Shown: positions 53,035 to 62,429 of the stretch, piece by piece
Layout of the letters: every line of letters starts with the position of its first letter
Position numbering within the stretch: the stretch's first letter is position 1
Assembly: GCA_000531095.1 (NCBI GenBank)
Contig: HG799466.1
Coordinates: 317,139 to 381,138, forward strand
DNA length: 64,000 bases
Direction: 5' to 3'
Origin: Gemmata massiliana
GTDB taxonomy: Bacteria > Planctomycetota > Planctomycetia > Gemmatales > Gemmataceae
The notes under the pieces: model-generated
What the model saw: the letters and a program-made list of their open reading frames with translations, nothing else
Told to the model about the DNA's origin: nothing
Database searches by the model: none
Translations under genes and position numbers: made by a program

Positions 53035-54569
53035 ATGGAAGCTTTGAACCGCCTACTTGCCCAAACGCGCGCGTACTGGGCGGGCCTGAGTGCCGGGCGC
53101 CGCGTGGTGCGGTGATCGGCGCGCTCGGTATCGTCGTCGCGCTCGCGGCGGTTGCGTACCTGTCGCCGGGCGCGCACTACGTACCGATCTCGCAGGGGCC
53201 GCTGTCCCCGGAAGAGGTCGCGGCGATGCGGGCCAAGCTCACCTCGGACAACATCACGAACCGCCTCGTGAGCGGCGGCACGAACCTCGAAGTACCGGAA
53301 GAGCGGTACGCCGAAGCGGTGGTCTCGCTCGCCTCGGGCGGCATCCCGGCCCGCGGCGGGAAGGGCTACGAGTTGTTCGACGAGACGTCGCTCATGACGA
53401 CGCCGTTCGTTCAAAGCGTGAACTACCAGCGGGCGCTCCAGGCCGAACTCGCCCGCTCGATCATGCAAATGGAAGCGGTGCAATCGGCCCGGGTCATCAT
53501 CGCCAAACCGGAGCCGTCCCCGTTCGTCCGCGACCAAAAGCAGCCGACCGCCAGCGTGGTCATCAAATTAAAACCGCGGGCGCGGATGGCCACGGCGACC
53601 GCGGCCGGTATCGTCTCCCTCGTCGCACACAGCATCGAAGGGTTGCGCCCGGAAAACGTTACGGTTATGGAGACCGGGGGCCGGTTGCTCTCGGACCCGC
53701 ACGCGGCCGACCGCGGGAACTTACCCACCCCCCAGCTCGAATATCTGGAGAAACTGGAGACGTACCTCTCGACAAAAGCCGAGGAAATGCTGGCAAAAAC
53801 CCTCGGGCCGGGGCGGGCCGTTATCCGGGTCAATGCGGACATCAACTTCCAGAAAATCAAAGAGCGATTGAAAACTTATTCGCCAGATGGGAAAGTAGCG
53901 TGGGCCGAGCGGACCGCGAACTCGACGAGCTCTGGCGGAGCGGCCCGTGGACCCGCAGGGGCCGTTAGTAACGTGACTCGCGCCGGCGGCACGCCAGCCA
54001 GCGCGAGCGGCAGTAGCGGCACCGCGAAAGAAGAGGTGATTCAGACCGATTACCTCGTGTCCGAGACGATTCGCGACATCGAGGATACCCCCGGGGCCGT
54101 GAACCGACTGAGCGTCGCGGCCATCGTCGACCTGACACCGCAAGGCGAGGGCCAAACGGTCATCAGCGCGACAGATGCTGAAGAAATCATTAAGCAGGCT
54201 GTCGGGTTTCGCGTCGGTCGCGATAATGTTACACTGGCGCGGGCGCCGCTCACCGGGTTGGGTATAACAGAGCCGGACGACACGCTGGTCAAGCTCCAAC
54301 GCTTCCAAACCTATGTGAGCTTGGCGCGAAACCTCAGTGTTGCCGTGGCGACCGTCCTGGCAATCCTTGTAGCCGCGCTGCTCGTGCTCCGCCGCCGCCG
54401 GGTTCCGGACTTGGCTGAAATGAACGCCGCAGCCCAAGCAGCCGCTCAAGCCGCTGCCGAGGAAGAGCGACGAAATACGGAACGTAATCGGTTCCAAGAC
54501 CTGGCCCGGAACGACCCCCGCCAAGTGGCCGATGTGTTCCGCCTGTTGGTTGGCGAACCTGCTACTTGA
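53035..54569 (+). CDS. fliF: Flagellar MS-ring protein FliF (frameshifted)
   Basis: Forms the inner-membrane MS ring. The true start is ATG 53035 ('MEALNRLLAQTRAYWAGLSA'), which the frame loses at a GTGGTGCGG run near 53104-53112. One added G joins it to 'VIGALGIVVALAAVAYLSPG', the first membrane helix. The extracytoplasmic part has 'YVPISQGPLSPEEVAAMRAK', 'GGIPARGGKGYELFDETSLM' and 'RALQAELARSIMQMEAVQSA'. The second helix is near the C-terminus ('VAVATVLAILVAALLVLRRR'). The corrected length is 511 residues. I regard the shift as a base-call error. fliG follows, with its start uncertain. Confidence 0.9.
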
Positions 54570-54602
54570 TGACCCTCTTGATCGTAGACGTGGCTCCTAC
54601 TG

Positions 54603-55553
54603 GTGCTATGGATGGCCAACGCTCCTGGTGAAGATGTCGCGGTCCTTTTGCTGCGAGCCTTGCCCGCGGACGTCGCCGAGAATGTTCTCGGTCAGATGGG
54701 CGCGGACGACGGCGAACGGCTCCGGACCAAACTGCGCACGGCGCCGGTCGAACCGCCGCCCGCGAACGACCTCGACGCGGCGGTCGCTCAATTTTTCGAT
54801 ATCCAACGGATCGCCCAGCGCATTACGGCGGCCTCGGCTCCTCCCGCGCCCACGGAACCGGCGGAACCCGAACCGCCCGTGAGCCCGATCGAAGAGCTCA
54901 AGACGGTTTCGGCCGAACAACTCGCCCGCGCCTTGGATGGTGAGTCGTCCGGGGCGATCGCGATGCTCCTCTCGTCCCTCGACGCGAAGACGACCGGTAA
55001 CGTGATCCGACGGCTCCCTCCGGATATTCGGCCCGATATTGCTCTGCGACTCACGAAACCCGGGCCACGGAACCTGGCCCTCCTGCAACCGCTCGCCAAG
55101 GCGGTTCTGGAGAAGGTCTACAAGCTCAAGGACGTCCCGCCGGAGCCGTCACAAGAGGAACTGATCCAGAACCTCGCCGACATGCTCCGCACGTTCCCGC
55201 GGACCGACCGGACGCCCGTTGTTCTCAAACTCGAAGAGACCGATCCCGAACTGGCGACTCGAGTTATTGAGAAGCTGTACCGGATCGAAGACATCATGCG
55301 TATCCCCGACCGGCAGGTTCAAATGCTGCTCGGGAAGCTGGACGTAAAGACCGTCGCGGTCGCACTCAAGGGTGCGGCCCCGGCGATCCGCCAAAAAGTC
55401 ACCTCGAACATGTCCAGCCGGTCGAAATCGGTTCTGGAAGAAGAAAGCGAGCTTCTCGGGTCCATCGCCGATTCGGTGGTCCGCGAAGCCCAAACCACCG
55501 TTCTCGCCGCGATCCGAAAGGGCGAAGAAGACGGCCAGATCACGATGGATTGA
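54603..55553 (+). CDS. fliG: Flagellar motor switch protein FliG
   Basis: C-ring protein that binds FliF and generates torque, 316 residues from GTG 54603 (ATG 54612 is the next choice). The N-terminal domain has 'DVAVLLLRALPADVAENVLG', the middle 'LDAKTTGNVIRRLPPDIRPD', and the C-terminal torque helix lies in 'LYRIEDIMRIPDRQVQMLLG' followed by 'KLDVKTVAVALKGAAPAIRQ' and 'NMSSRSKSVLEEESELLG'. The start is uncertain. Another frame has ATG 54569, overlapping the fliF stop, but it stops after 20 codons, so a lost base may lie near 54600. Confidence 0.85.
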   Translation: MLWMANAPGEDVAVLLLRALPADVAENVLGQMGADDGERLRTKLRTAPVEPPPANDLDAAVAQFFDIQRIAQRITAASAPPAPTEPAEPEPPVSPIEELKTVSAEQLARALDGESSGAIAMLLSSLDAKTTGNVIRRLPPDIRPDIALRLTKPGPRNLALLQPLAKAVLEKVYKLKDVPPEPSQEELIQNLADMLRTFPRTDRTPVVLKLEETDPELATRVIEKLYRIEDIMRIPDRQVQMLLGKLDVKTVAVALKGAAPAIRQKVTSNMSSRSKSVLEEESELLGSIADSVVREAQTTVLAAIRKGEEDGQITMD

Positions 55554-55909
55554 TCGCAAAATCAGTTGCAGTCACATTTTTTGTGCCTCGGCGGTCCGTT
55601 TACCTTCGACAATGGGTGAACGGGCCGCCGAACCGTTTGTGCCGGCCACCTCGCGCGCCCGCATAGCCTTTTCACTCCCACCATAACTTTCTTGGTTCGG
55701 CTCGAATTGGACCCTTCCTGACCTTCCAATTTTGCCGAAAATCCCGTTCCCCTCACGCTCTCGCGCCGAACCTGAGCCATTGTGGAATTGTTCACTTTCT
55801 GCCACGGAATCCCTTGCGGAAATCCCCCCTCGCGGGTATCCGCTCACCGGGGTCTCGGGTCGCCCGAACCGCACTCGCGCGGGGGTTGAAAGTGAGTGAA
55901 GGGGGTCAC

Positions 55910-56599
55910 ATGCGGTCCACACCGGTTGCCCACCGGGGAAATGCTCCCGGATCGCACGAGTTCCGCGTCCGGTTCTCCCGGCGCCTCCGAGACGCTCGCA
56001 TCGTCGAGGCCAAGGAAGTCGCAGTCGTTCCTCCGCCACCGGCGCCCGCAGCAGTAACAGTTCCGCCCCCTGCCCCGCAACCGCAACCGGTACCCGCCGC
56101 GGCACCGCCGACGGATTTTTGGACCACGAACGCCGGCCGCGAAATCCGGGCCGACCGCGAGCGCATCGAAGCCGTGCTCGCGAACGTGAAAACCACCGTC
56201 GAGGGCATCCGCACCGAGCGCGCGGACATGCTCCGCGAGTGGCAACGGGCCGCGATCGAACTCGCACTCACGCTCACAACCCGACTCTTACACGAACAGG
56301 TCGAAGCCGGCACGTTCCCGATCGAGGGCAAGGTGCGCGACATGATCGCGCAGCTCGGCGACGACACCGCTGTTACGGTCCGACTGAACCCCACGGACCT
56401 CGCGCTGCTCACCCAACGACTCGGCGGGGAGCCGCTGTTACCCGATCAAACCGGCCCGCGACTCGTACCGGATGCGAATCTGGGCCGCGGGGACTGTCAG
56501 GTTGAAGGCCGCGAGTCCATGCTCCTCTCGGACGTGACCCGCGAGCTCGAAGAAATTCGCGACGAACTATTACGGAGCCTGAAGAATGCTCGGTCTTGA
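55910..56599 (+). CDS. fliH: Flagellar assembly protein FliH
   Basis: Regulates the FliI ATPase at the export gate, 229 residues from ATG 55910 (GAAGGGGG before it). The Pro/Ala-rich N-terminal half, a helical coiled stretch 'ADRERIEAVLANVKTTVEGI' and the C-terminal 'AAIELALTLTTRLLHEQVEA' plus 'VTVRLNPTDLALLTQRLG' fit FliH. The frame extends further upstream but without coding character. The 3' end overlaps fliI by 14 bases. The gap from fliG (356 bases) shows no gene. Confidence 0.82.
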   Translation: MRSTPVAHRGNAPGSHEFRVRFSRRLRDARIVEAKEVAVVPPPPAPAAVTVPPPAPQPQPVPAAAPPTDFWTTNAGREIRADRERIEAVLANVKTTVEGIRTERADMLREWQRAAIELALTLTTRLLHEQVEAGTFPIEGKVRDMIAQLGDDTAVTVRLNPTDLALLTQRLGGEPLLPDQTGPRLVPDANLGRGDCQVEGRESMLLSDVTRELEEIRDELLRSLKNARS

Positions 56600-57902
56600 T
56601 ATGCCCGCGATGAACCGGAGCATCGTACAGACGCCCCTCTACCGCATGGGCGGTCGGCTGAAGAGCGTCACGGGACTGATGACCTGCAACATTCCCGCGG
56701 CCGTCGGCGACCACTGTGCGATCCTCCCCAACGACGGCGAACCCGTCCTGGCCGAGGTGATCGGGTTCGAGAACGACCAGGCGTACCTCGTGCCGTTCGA
56801 CGCGGCCGAGAACTTGCGGCCCGGGATGGCGGTGCTCCGAAAGGGCAAGGGCCTGATGGTCCCGACCGGGCGCAACCTGCTCGGCCGCGTGATCGACGGT
56901 CTGGGGCGCCCGCTCGACGGCAAGGGGCCGATCACCGACTGCCCGCTGCGCCCGGTCAACCGCCCGGCGCCGCCCGCGATGGAGCGCCAGCGGATCCGCG
57001 AGCCGTTCGTAACCGGGGTCCGCGCGATCGACAGCATGCTCACCTGCGGCGGCGGCCAGCGCGTCGGGATCTTCGCCGGGTCGGGCGTCGGTAAGAGCAC
57101 GCTCCTGGGCGAAATCGCCAACGGGTCGCAGGCCGACGTGAACGTGATCGCCCTCATCGGCGAGCGCGGGCGCGAAGTGGCCCCGTTCCTCGAAGACGTC
57201 CTCGGGCCGGAGGGCATGGCCCGGTCCGTCGTGATCGTGGCCACGTGCGAGCAGACCCCGCTCATGCGGGTGCGGGCCTCGCAAGCCGCCATCGCCATCG
57301 CCGACTACTTCCGCGGCGAGGGTCAAAACGTCCTCTTCGTCATCGACAGCCTGACGCGGCTCGCGATGGCCCAGCGCGAACTCGGGCTCCTCCTGGGCGA
57401 ACCCCCCAGCAGCCGGGGGTACACCCCCAGCGTGTTCCAGACCCTCGCGAACACCGTGGAGCGCCTCGGCAACGCGGCCGTCGGCGGAATCACCGCCCTG
57501 CTCACCGTTCTCGTCGACGGCGGCGACATGGACGAGCCGATCGCGGACTACGTCCGCGGGCTGGTGGACGGCCACATCGTACTGGACCGCAAGATCGCCG
57601 AGCGCGGGTTCTACCCGGCCATCGACGTCTCGCGGAGCGTCAGCCGGGTCGCGACCGACGTGGTGGACCGCGAGTTCTCGAAGGCGGCCCGCAAGGTCCG
57701 CGCGATCATGGCCACGCACGCGGAAGTGCTGGACCTGATCCGCATCGGGGCCTACGTCCGCGGGTCCAGCCCGCAGGTCGACAAGGCCATCGAACTGATG
57801 CCGAAGCTCGAAAAATTCTTGAAGCAGGACGTGGGCGAGCGGGCCACGTTCGAGGAGACCCGGACCGGTCTGTTCCAGATTGCGGCCGCCTGGCCCTTCT
57901 GA
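56586..57902 (+). CDS. fliI: Flagellum-specific ATPase FliI
   Basis: Hexameric export ATPase, 438 residues. Walker A 'GSGVGKST' (165-172), 'IALIGERGREV', Walker B 'NVLFVIDSLTRLAMAQREL' and the C-terminal 'YPAIDVSRSVSRVATDVVDR' are visible. The N-terminal beta-barrel has 'AVGDHCAILPNDGEPVLAEV'. It belongs to the F1/T3SS ATPase family and is translationally overlapped with fliH. A stem of 13-bp arms (57924-57936 / 57962-57974) follows before fliJ. Confidence 0.96.
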   Translation: MLGLDMPAMNRSIVQTPLYRMGGRLKSVTGLMTCNIPAAVGDHCAILPNDGEPVLAEVIGFENDQAYLVPFDAAENLRPGMAVLRKGKGLMVPTGRNLLGRVIDGLGRPLDGKGPITDCPLRPVNRPAPPAMERQRIREPFVTGVRAIDSMLTCGGGQRVGIFAGSGVGKSTLLGEIANGSQADVNVIALIGERGREVAPFLEDVLGPEGMARSVVIVATCEQTPLMRVRASQAAIAIADYFRGEGQNVLFVIDSLTRLAMAQRELGLLLGEPPSSRGYTPSVFQTLANTVERLGNAAVGGITALLTVLVDGGDMDEPIADYVRGLVDGHIVLDRKIAERGFYPAIDVSRSVSRVATDVVDREFSKAARKVRAIMATHAEVLDLIRIGAYVRGSSPQVDKAIELMPKLEKFLKQDVGERATFEETRTGLFQIAAAWPF

Positions 57903-57923
57903 TCGCACGAGAATTTTCACTCC

Positions 57924-57974
57924 CCCGCGGGCACACCCGGTTCTCCACACATGAGAACTGAGTGTGCCCGCGGG
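57924..57974. repeat. Inverted repeat between fliI and fliJ
   Basis: Perfect 13-bp arms CCCGCGGGCACAC / GTGTGCCCGCGGG, with a second inner stem (TTCTC / GAGAA). It may be a palindromic repeat or a transcription pause. Confidence 0.5.
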
Positions 57975-58097
57975 CGTTCCGCCCGGGCGCGTGCTACGAT
58001 ACCGGAAGCCCGGCACTCGGGTTCGCCCCGAGCCGCTCGCACTTGACAAGCTCCCGCCGGTTCGCCATAACCCCGGCACCAACGGAGGTGCCTCGCC

Positions 58098-58583
58098 GTG
58101 AAACGATTCGAGTTCTCATTGGACCGACTGCTTCGCGTCAAGAAGCAACTCGAGCACGTCGCCGAACTCGAACAGCGGCGCGCGCAGGAAGCGACCGAGC
58201 GCGCCCGCGCCACGCTCCTCGCGCTCCGGCACCAGCTCGACCGCATCGCCGAGAAGATCACCTCGTCGGTCGGGAGCGTGATGGCCCCGCAGCAGTGGGC
58301 GTCCGCGTCCGACATGGCCGAGCGCGTCGACGTCTCGATCCGCGCGTCCGAGCAAGAGGTCGCGGCGGCCGAGCAGCGGCTCCACACCGCGGCCCAGGAG
58401 CGCGCCCAACTTGCGACCGAGGTCGAAGCGCTCTCCACGCTCCGCCGGCAGCAGGTCGAGAAGTGGCAACAAGAAGCTCAAAAATCCGATCAGAACCAGC
58501 TCGACGAACTCATTCAGCAGCGGTGGCAAGCAGCCCAGAACGCGCCGAGCGTGGCGCTGTATCAGGCCGAACCCGCCGCGTAA
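58098..58583 (+). CDS. fliJ: Flagellar export chaperone FliJ
   Basis: Coiled-coil export chaperone and stalk-like partner of FliI, 161 residues. It is almost entirely helical with heptad-like repeats: 'KRFEFSLDRLLRVKKQLEHV' at the start, then Glu/Arg/Gln-rich helices. The opening 'FEFSLDRLLRVKK' is the family hallmark. The start ATG 58098 follows a 195-base gap. The next gene is 27 bases away. Confidence 0.85.
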   Translation: MKRFEFSLDRLLRVKKQLEHVAELEQRRAQEATERARATLLALRHQLDRIAEKITSSVGSVMAPQQWASASDMAERVDVSIRASEQEVAAAEQRLHTAAQERAQLATEVEALSTLRRQQVEKWQQEAQKSDQNQLDELIQQRWQAAQNAPSVALYQAEPAA

Positions 58584-58610
58584 CGACCCGACCCGCGAGC
58601 GGAGCCCGAC

Positions 58611-59357
58611 ATGAAAAACTTGATCTTTTTGGGCGCGATCGCCCTCCTCCTGTTCTCGCTCTCGGCCGCGCTGTCGCTGTGGCTCAACCAGTCGCGCCAG
58701 CAGCAGGAAACCGCCGAGAAGGATAAAGAGAAGGAGAAGGGCGATAAGCCGACCCTGAAGCCCGGCCCCTCGGGAGACTCCTCGAAGGATCCCGTGGAAC
58801 CCAAGACGATCCCCAAGATCCCGCAATCGAACATGGGGCCGAACGTGGGCGCGCTCGACCACCAGGCCCAACTGGAGCGCAAAGCGCTGCAGATCTCGCT
58901 GGTGCTCCAGGACGTGCAGGCCCAGCGCGAGGCCACCGACGCCCTGCTCCGCCAGGTCACGACGGAACTGAAGACCGCCACGAAGAACCCCGAGCCGGAA
59001 CCGAAGGCCGTGGAGGATCTGAAGAAGCGGCAGGCCGAGGACCGCGCGAACGAGATCAAGAACTACGAGAAACTGGCCGCCGTGTACGACGCGATGACGC
59101 CCGAGGGCGCCGCACCGATCCTGAAGCAGATGGCCGAGTCCGGGACCGGGAAGATGGAGCAAGCGGCCCAGATCCTGGTCCGGATGAAGGAGCGCAACAC
59201 GGCGCGGTTAATGGAAGCGCTCGGCGACCCGGCCCTCGCCGCTCAACTCATGGACAAGGTGCGCCAGTTGAAGGCGCTCAACGCCGCGAGCGCGGCCCCG
59301 GGGGTTGCCCCGGCACCGACACCGAGCGGGGCGACACCCGGTCGCCCCTTACAGTGA
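58611..59357 (+). CDS. MotE-like flagellar protein
   Basis: A 248-residue membrane-anchored protein. One helix (about 4-24, 'LIFLGAIALLLFSLSAALSL') is followed by a charged Lys/Glu/Pro-rich linker, a coiled region ('LERKALQISLVLQDVQAQRE') and a C-terminal domain like the MgtE N-domain / MotE family ('YEKLAAVYDAMTPEGAAPIL', 'QAAQILVRMKERNTARLMEA'). MotE-type proteins sit in flagellar operons and help stator function. The role here is inferred from layout and position. Its stop codon overlaps an alternative GTG start for the next gene. Confidence 0.7.
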   Translation: MKNLIFLGAIALLLFSLSAALSLWLNQSRQQQETAEKDKEKEKGDKPTLKPGPSGDSSKDPVEPKTIPKIPQSNMGPNVGALDHQAQLERKALQISLVLQDVQAQREATDALLRQVTTELKTATKNPEPEPKAVEDLKKRQAEDRANEIKNYEKLAAVYDAMTPEGAAPILKQMAESGTGKMEQAAQILVRMKERNTARLMEALGDPALAAQLMDKVRQLKALNAASAAPGVAPAPTPSGATPGRPLQ

Positions 59358-59383
59358 CGAACCACCCGACTCGAGAGGGCACG

Positions 59384-59881
59384 ATGCCCGCCGCAAAACA
59401 ATCCGGTTCCGTTCGCATTCCCCCCGTGCTCATTGGTGCGGGGGTTCTCGTCGTCGCACTCGGCTTCGTCCTCCCGGCGTTCGTTTCGACGCCGATCCCG
59501 CTCCCCGACGCCCCACCGCAAGCCACCGAAGGGGCCGGCGCGTTCGCGCCGCGGCTGGCGCAAGCGCCGAACACCAAAACACCGGGCAGCGTCGCACTCG
59601 GTCTCCTGCAACTCGTCGTCGCGCTGGTGGTGGTGTGCGGGCTGTGCGTCGTCACCACGCGGTGGCTCGGTCGGAAGCCCGCACCTGTTGCCGAGCAGTC
59701 GATGCGCGCGATCACCTCACTCCGCGTCGGACGGTGCGTGGTCCACCTCGTGCGCGCGGGCGACCGACGCATGCTGATCGGGACCGACATTACCGGCGTG
59801 AAAGCACTCGTCGAACTCCCTGGCCCAGAACCCGAACTCCCCGCCCCCGCCCAGGCGACTTCCGTTAATCGCGCGGTGTGA
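59384..59881 (+). CDS. fliO: Flagellar biosynthetic protein FliO
   Basis: Membrane factor needed for stability of FliP during export-gate assembly, 165 residues. An N-terminal helix (about 14-36) and a second at about 73-95 ('LGLLQLVVALVVVCGLCVV') lead to the short cytoplasmic domain 'RAITSLRVGRCVVHLVRAGD' and 'RRMLIGTDITGVKALVELP', as in FliO. I chose ATG 59384 (GAGAGGG before it); GTG 59354 overlaps the previous stop. It is separated from fliP by a long gap and a hypothetical gene. Confidence 0.78.
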   Translation: MPAAKQSGSVRIPPVLIGAGVLVVALGFVLPAFVSTPIPLPDAPPQATEGAGAFAPRLAQAPNTKTPGSVALGLLQLVVALVVVCGLCVVTTRWLGRKPAPVAEQSMRAITSLRVGRCVVHLVRAGDRRMLIGTDITGVKALVELPGPEPELPAPAQATSVNRAV

Positions 59882-60275
59882 GGGCCGGAGCGTCACTAAC
59901 ATCGGCTAACATTTTGGCCCTACGGGGGGACCGGGCCGCCCCCATTTTCTCCGCAACTCACTTACAAGAAACGCTTTACAACCAAATCTCGCCGCTTCAT
60001 CGAGTGGCCTAAAGGCTAACAACCGCTAACATTCTCCCCATTTTGGCGATCACATTTCAGACTCCAACCGTCACTGGACACCCGTCACTACCATTTTACG
60101 CATCCAGTGAACAAAAAATCACATTTTCACGGCTTCAGTCGTTGTTTTTCATCTCGAACGAGCCATTTCTCGTTATTCGGGGATTCCGCCCGTGTAACGG
60201 TTCTGTCACGCGAGTAATCGGTTCGGTGTCGCGGGTCGTCTCGTTTTGCCCACATCACACCACACCGGAGCCCCC
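59882..60275. other. 394-base AT-richer intergenic region with repeated GCTAACAT-like units
   Basis: Lower in G+C than its surroundings. Two related stretches (about 59895-59920 and 60014-60046) carry GCTAACAT followed by ATTTTGG-like sequence. A short plus-strand reading frame is present but has no coding character. I see no RNA gene that I can support. Confidence 0.4.
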
Positions 60276-61073
60276 ATGACCGCCCGATTGCTCACCGCCG
60301 CTGTGATGGTCGCATTGTCTGCAAACCTGGCATTCGCCACGTCGATCCGCTTCATCCCGGTCCCGGAACGGGTCGCCGGTGCCGATATCGTGGCTGTAGG
60401 AACGGTGACGAACATCGAAGAAAAGGCGATCGAGGCCGAACAGTTCAATGGCGGTAACAAGATCCGGTTCCGGATCGCGGTCGTAAAGGTGTCCGACCGG
60501 ATTCTCGGGGGCGAAGAGGTAACCCACCTGCGCGTCGCGTTCGTACCCAAAGAGGATCAACCCAACGACGGGCTGAAAATCGGAACCCCGGTACTCGCGA
60601 AGGACGAAGAGGTGCTCCTGTTCCTGCGCAAGCGCTCGGACGAAGGGTTCTACCGGCTCGGCGGCTATTTCGGCGCGGTCAAGAAGGCCAACAAGTTCGA
60701 CGACTCCATCAAAGAAGCCAAAGCCGCCGCCAAGATCCTGGCCGACGCGGACAAGGTGCTGAAGTCGAAAGACCAAACCGAACGGATGACGGCCGCGTGG
60801 CTGGTTACGACGCGCCACCGCCGGCACCCGGCCGATGTGGTCGTCGGCAAAACGTCCGAGGAACCGATCGGAGCCGACGAGAGCCAGGCGATCATCGAAG
60901 GGCTGCTCGTTCTGGCCGAAAAGAATTCGGATGCTTTTTACATGACGGCCCACTCACTGAACCTGACGCGCGAAGAGGGCTTCGGACCCAACTTCACCCC
61001 CGATAAGGCCAAAGTCTGGCTGAAAGACAACGCGAAGACGTACCGAATCAAGAAAGTCGTCCCAGTAAAGTAG
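60276..61073 (+). CDS. Secreted hypothetical protein
   Basis: A 265-residue protein with signal peptide 'MTARLLTAAVMVALSANLAFA'. The mature part has a beta-rich stretch 'RVAGADIVAVGTVTNIEEKA', then 'VLAKDEEVLLFLRKRSDEGF' and a helical C-terminal half. It interrupts the fliO-fliP gene order, although it is on the same strand. No known domain is recognised. The neighbourhood gives no firm clue. Confidence 0.65.
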   Translation: MTARLLTAAVMVALSANLAFATSIRFIPVPERVAGADIVAVGTVTNIEEKAIEAEQFNGGNKIRFRIAVVKVSDRILGGEEVTHLRVAFVPKEDQPNDGLKIGTPVLAKDEEVLLFLRKRSDEGFYRLGGYFGAVKKANKFDDSIKEAKAAAKILADADKVLKSKDQTERMTAAWLVTTRHRRHPADVVVGKTSEEPIGADESQAIIEGLLVLAEKNSDAFYMTAHSLNLTREEGFGPNFTPDKAKVWLKDNAKTYRIKKVVPVK

Positions 61074-61093
61074 CAAGCCCACCACAGAGCACC

Positions 61094-61163
61094 CACCCGC
61101 TCGTTAACACTCGCGGTTCGCCTGGAGCTTTCTGGGCGAACCGCGAGTGTTAACGAGCGGGTG
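61094..61163. repeat. 29-bp perfect inverted repeat after the hypothetical gene
   Basis: Arms 61094-61122 and 61135-61163 (CACCCGCTCGTTAACACTCG... and complement), loop 12. Beyond it, up to 61348, lies a second imperfect palindrome with GCGGGCA/TGCCCGC units like the hairpin at 14943. No gene is visible in this 275-base gap. Confidence 0.65.
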
Positions 61164-61348
61164 AAGTTACGGGATCACGGGGCATGTTGCCCGCCCTCTT
61201 ACCACTACCGGAGAGCGGGCAAGATGCCCGCGGTCCCAGGCTCCCCATCTCCGCTCATAAGTTCACGAACTCGCGCACATCTTGTCCGCCTTGACTCGTC
61301 TCACCACTCGCGATAAACACCGCCCCCGAACGCACGGAGGCGCAGTTC

Positions 61349-62026
61349 ATGGGCGACATCGCCGACTTCATCAACAGCCCGAACGGGCTGAACTTCCAGA
61401 ACCTGTCGCCGCCCGTGCAGATGGCCCTGATGCTCGGGCTGTCCACGCTGCTGCCCGCGGCGCTGATGACCATGACGTGCTTCACGCGCGTCGTCATCGT
61501 GCTCTCGTTCGTGCGCCAGGGACTGGGTACTCAGAACGTACCGCCCAACCTCGTGCTGACCGGGCTCGCGCTGTTCATCACGCTGTTCATCATGCAGCCG
61601 ACGTTCGCGGAGATCGATCAGAAGGCGTACCAGCCGTATGTGCAGAAGCAAATGACCGGCCCGCAGGCGCTGAAGATCGGTAGCGACATCTACAAGCGGT
61701 TCATGCTCCAGCAGACGCGAAAGCAAGACCTCGCGCTCTTCCTGCACCTGTCGAAGAACACGACCGTCGAGCACGCGGAAGACACCCCGTTCCTCACCGT
61801 GATCCCCGCGTTCCTCATCAGCGAACTGAAGACCGCGTTCATCATGGGGTTCTGCATCTACCTGCCCTTCCTGATGGTGGACCTCGTGGTGTCCAGCATC
61901 CTGACCTCGATGGGTATGGTGATGATGCCGCCGATCACGATCTCGGCGCCGTTCAAGATCCTGCTGTTCGTCCTCGCGGACGGGTGGCACCTCGTGTCCT
62001 ACGCGATCGCGCTGAGCTACGGGTGA
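61349..62026 (+). CDS. fliP: Flagellar biosynthetic protein FliP
   Basis: Core membrane protein of the export gate, 225 residues. Helices include 'VQMALMLGLSTLLPAALMTM' and 'CIYLPFLMVDLVVSSILTSM'. The family signatures 'CFTRVVIVLSFVRQGLGTQN' and 'PFLTVIPAFLISELKTAFIM' are present, with 'MGMVMMPPITISAPFKILLF'. No signal peptide extension is seen. It is separated from fliQ by 133 bases containing a palindromic repeat. Confidence 0.95.
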   Translation: MGDIADFINSPNGLNFQNLSPPVQMALMLGLSTLLPAALMTMTCFTRVVIVLSFVRQGLGTQNVPPNLVLTGLALFITLFIMQPTFAEIDQKAYQPYVQKQMTGPQALKIGSDIYKRFMLQQTRKQDLALFLHLSKNTTVEHAEDTPFLTVIPAFLISELKTAFIMGFCIYLPFLMVDLVVSSILTSMGMVMMPPITISAPFKILLFVLADGWHLVSYAIALSYG

Positions 62027-62039
62027 AGCCTCAAGATCC

Positions 62040-62094
62040 GTGGCACGGGCCTCCGGCCCGCGGAAGCACGGCACGGGCCAGAGGCCCGGGCCAC
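62040..62094. repeat. Palindromic repeat between fliP and fliQ
   Basis: Arms around GTGGCACGGGCCTC and its near-complement (GAGGCCCGGGCCAC, one mismatch) fill the gap. The GGCAC(A/G)GGCCT core recurs at 63331-63398. Confidence 0.55.
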
Positions 62095-62159
62095 GAACTG
62101 GGTAGCAAGAGCCTGACGAACCATACGGCAAGCAGAACGTCCCGGGTGCGGAGCGCCAG

Positions 62160-62429
62160 ATGACAACCGACCACGTGATACGGATGACCCAGGAGCTGTT
62201 CCTGGTGGCGCTGGTGGTGGCCATGCCCGCGCTGGTGGTGAGCCTCGCCGTCGGGATGCTCGTGAGCATCTTCCAGACGGTGACGAGCATCCAGGACCAG
62301 ACGCTCAGTTACGTCCCGCGCATCATCCTGGTGGGGCTGGTGCTCGTGGTCACGCTCGGGTTCTCGTTCCAACAGGCGGTCGCGTTCACACAACGCATGA
62401 TCTCCTACGCCGCGGGGAAAGGCACGTGA
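62160..62429 (+). CDS. fliQ: Flagellar biosynthetic protein FliQ
   Basis: Small export-gate membrane protein, 89 residues, two hydrophobic helices ('LFLVALVVAMPALVVSLAVG' and 'IILVGLVLVVTLGFSFQQAV'). 'GMLVSIFQTVTSIQDQTLSY' between them is characteristic. Its TGA overlaps the fliR start in GTGA. Confidence 0.94.
   Translation: MTTDHVIRMTQELFLVALVVAMPALVVSLAVGMLVSIFQTVTSIQDQTLSYVPRIILVGLVLVVTLGFSFQQAVAFTQRMISYAAGKGT

Noticed and set aside
53028-54569. fliF starting at 53028 in the long frame
   Set aside because: The N-terminus (MTHGSFEPP...) is not FliF-like; ATG 53035 in another frame gives the family start.
56409-58082. Long minus-strand frame opposite fliI
   Set aside because: FliI has all ATPase motifs on the plus strand; this is a shadow.
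60043-60279. Small plus-strand frame in the AT-rich gap
   Set aside because: Low-complexity, no ribosome-binding site and no similarity that I recognise.
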